Shown here: positions 63,902 through 64,000 of the stretch, in pieces
How positions within the stretch are numbered: the stretch's first letter is position 1
How the letters are laid out: each line of letters starts with the position of its first letter
Source of the DNA: an uncultured Coriobacteriaceae bacterium
GTDB taxonomy: Bacteria; Actinomycetota; Coriobacteriia; Coriobacteriales; Atopobiaceae
Length of the DNA stretch: 64,000 nucleotides
NCBI GenBank assembly: GCA_902798915.1
Contig: CADBYM010000003.1
Location: 101,344 to 165,343 of the forward strand
Reading direction: 5' to 3'
The notes under the pieces: generated by a model
Told to the model about the DNA's origin: nothing
What the model saw: the letters and a program-made list of their open reading frames with translations, nothing else
Databases searched by the model: none
Program-made: the position numbers and the translations under genes

Positions 63902-64000
63902 TCAGTCCTCGTCCTCGTCCTCTATCAGCTCCGGGACGGACGTGGTGACCACGTCCTCCCTGTCGAACTTGACGACCACGAGCTCAAGCCTCTCGTACAG
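63902..64000 (-). CDS. C-terminal end of a short acidic-tailed protein, possible precursor peptide (partial)
   Basis: The minus-strand frame that ends at TGA 63902-63904 encodes LYERLELVVVKFDREDVV, then TTSVPELIEDEDED as far as the window shows. The pattern of a short hydrophobic strand, FDxEDVVTTS and an acidic tail resembles the small YEKPxxxVxxFxxEDVI(x)TS peptides I recall from clostridial and related genomes, but this is from memory. The start lies outside the window, so the total length is unknown. With a PqqD-like gene immediately downstream it is a candidate RiPP precursor. Confidence 0.5.
   Translation of the reverse strand: MYERLELVVVKFDREDVVTTSVPELIEDEDED

Overview
The window is a high-GC (roughly 60 %) chromosomal stretch of a fermentative, Gram-positive-type anaerobe. 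A division cluster that has sepF and divIVA but no ftsA, the arginine deiminase genes, a D-lactate dehydrogenase, phosphate acetyltransferase, SpoIIE-type phosphatases in an organism with no visible sporulation genes, and small Cys-motif proteins together suggest class Coriobacteriia, probably an Olsenella/Atopobium-like member. That placement is an inference from gene content and style, not from an rRNA gene, because none is present.

Layout. 1-7.8 kb (mostly minus strand): the GTPase RsgA (cut by the left edge), a Ca2+-type P-type ATPase, a large membrane-bound SpoIIE-type phosphatase with its own RsbW-like kinase domain, and a D-lactate dehydrogenase. 8-12.6 kb (plus strand): a GH1 6-phospho-beta-glucosidase, pyruvate kinase and a PfkB-type phosphofructokinase, with RNase P RNA (rnpB) on the minus strand between the last two. 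12.8-30.7 kb (all minus strand): a continuous cell-wall and division cluster. In transcription order it reads mraZ, rsmH, ftsL-like, ftsI, murF, mraY, murD, ftsW, murG, murC, ftsQ, ftsZ, yggS, sepF, proC, yggT, divIVA. murE and ftsA are absent from it. 31-36.4 kb: xerD and pyrG (minus), then a tryptophan T-box leader in front of a stand-alone tryptophan synthase beta chain (plus), then a tandem-duplicated DUF1294 membrane protein.

36.5-43.4 kb: an intergenic array of seven degenerate 32-bp repeats, a 64-residue CxxxCxxCxxC protein, a MarR regulator with a Cys-motif tail and a twin-palindrome operator, arcB and arcA, and polyphosphate kinase. 43.5-46 kb: a C_GCAxxG_C_C protein, a PH-domain membrane protein and RlmD. 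46-54.1 kb is a signalling block. It holds a PAS-PAS-GGDEF-PAS-GGDEF*-EAL protein, a LytS-type histidine kinase translationally coupled to an HTH-receiver fusion, a membrane GGDEF protein and a PAS-PAS-GGDEF protein. A sensory module of about 110 residues is repeated four times across two of these proteins.

54.3-61.2 kb: assorted genes (a YbaK-type deacylase, a lone PTS IIB, a PucR-type regulator, an XRE repressor, an MBL hydrolase, a membrane protein, pta, msrA). 61.2-64 kb (minus strand): a second SpoIIE-type phosphatase, a STAS protein with an apparent 5' frameshift, a PqqD-like protein, and the C-terminal end of a short acidic-tailed peptide at the right edge. The last two look like the fringe of a peptide-modification (RiPP-like) locus and are the best candidates for something undescribed. 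No insertion sequence, prophage, CRISPR array or tRNA gene was found.
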